64,000 bases of DNA from an uncultured Collinsella sp. Its GTDB lineage: Bacteria > Actinomycetota > Coriobacteriia > Coriobacteriales > Coriobacteriaceae. Made by a program: the position numbers and the translations under genes. The DNA lies in assembly GCA_934630735.1 (NCBI GenBank), contig CAKTWK010000006.1:20251-84250 (forward strand). Direction: 5' to 3'. Each line of letters begins with the position of its first letter. Position 1 is the first letter of the stretch. Positions 63,812 through 64,000 of the stretch are shown in pieces. Below the pieces are notes generated by a model, which was not told where the DNA came from, did no database searches, and was given only the letters and a program-made list of their open reading frames with translations.

Positions 63812-64000
63812 TACGGCAACCCCTCGTTAACAATTTGGAAACAATGCGCCCATTAGGGTAACGCGGAACGCGAAGATTGCAACCCTTAGTTAGACGAGCG
63901 GTATGACCGCATCGAGGGCATATAGAAAGGCTCTGTTAGACCAAGGTTGACATATAGACGATGTCACCGCGAGGCGGTACCCTTCAATTAACTTCGAAGG
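63812..64000. other. Window end, no feature seen
   Basis: About 190 bases upstream of the YitT-type gene. It must contain that gene's promoter, but no clear hexamers, terminator or repeat stand out. Confidence 0.4.

Overview
The window reads as about 64 kb of chromosome from a high-GC Gram-positive anaerobe. Gene content and order (FMN-riboswitch ECF transporter, ThrE-type exporter, zinc-ribbon/DUF4234 and zinc-ribbon/DUF4013 membrane proteins, ClpC, and a decayed leucine locus beside an intact argCJBD operon) suggest a gut coriobacterium, most likely Collinsella or a close relative. That assignment is inference; there is no 16S gene here. Most genes lie on the minus strand. No prophage, transposase gene, CRISPR array or origin was found.

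Layout. 0-2.6 kb: phosphoesterase, then an ECF sigma factor with its DUF4179 membrane partner. 2.6-4.5 kb: repeat hairpins and a wrecked leucine operon (leuA fragment joined to leuB fragment) that keeps a leucine-codon leader peptide and attenuator. 4.5-9.8 kb: translation block tRNA-Tyr/Thr/Met, tuf, rpmG, tRNA-Trp, secE, nusG, rplK, rplA, followed by a gap with two ordered repeat arrays and tRNA-Thr. 10-15.6 kb: NYN nuclease, rlmB, cysS, ispF, ispD, disA, an order resembling Bacillus. 15.7-20 kb: manganese riboswitch with mntP, hipBA, pepD. 20.1-24.9 kb: AT-richer accessory island with a PIN/RelB-like toxin-antitoxin pair, an ABC-2 transporter behind a tiny Cys/Gly-rich peptide gene, and an XRE/DUF2975 pair. 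25-30.3 kb: clpC, DUF2798 protein, ThrE-type exporter. 30.7-42.7 kb: lysS (fused to a tRNA-binding domain), greA, tatA, tRNA-Pro, ispE, veg, dtd, rdgB, rph, murI, HAD phosphatase, murE, asnB. 42.9-43.6 kb: tRNA-Val with a duplicated 3' flank and an inverted-repeat element. 43.7-48.7 kb: argCJBD under ARG boxes. 48.8-53.3 kb: two flavin-fold proteins and the riboflavin ECF transporter under an FMN riboswitch. 53.5-56.5 kb: groEL and groES between very long palindromes. 56.5-64 kb: amidohydrolase, M20 hydrolase, DUF2752/DUF4234/DUF4013 membrane proteins, YitT protein.

How parts work together. MEP isoprenoid genes (ispD, ispF, ispE), wall genes (murI, murE) and tRNA or nucleotide quality-control genes (dtd, rdgB, rph) form compact housekeeping runs. 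Arginine synthesis appears intact for the four genes present, whereas leucine synthesis at this locus is lost. RNA-level control is frequent: Mn and FMN riboswitches, a leucine attenuator, and a terminator between the small peptide gene and its ABC genes.

The least explained features are non-coding: two separate arrays of 55-bp palindromes on an exact 80-bp period, a second array of roughly 20-bp sites beside one of them, several 100-170 bp palindromes with arms up to 38 bp, and a family of small hairpins carrying a GTCCC-type loop.
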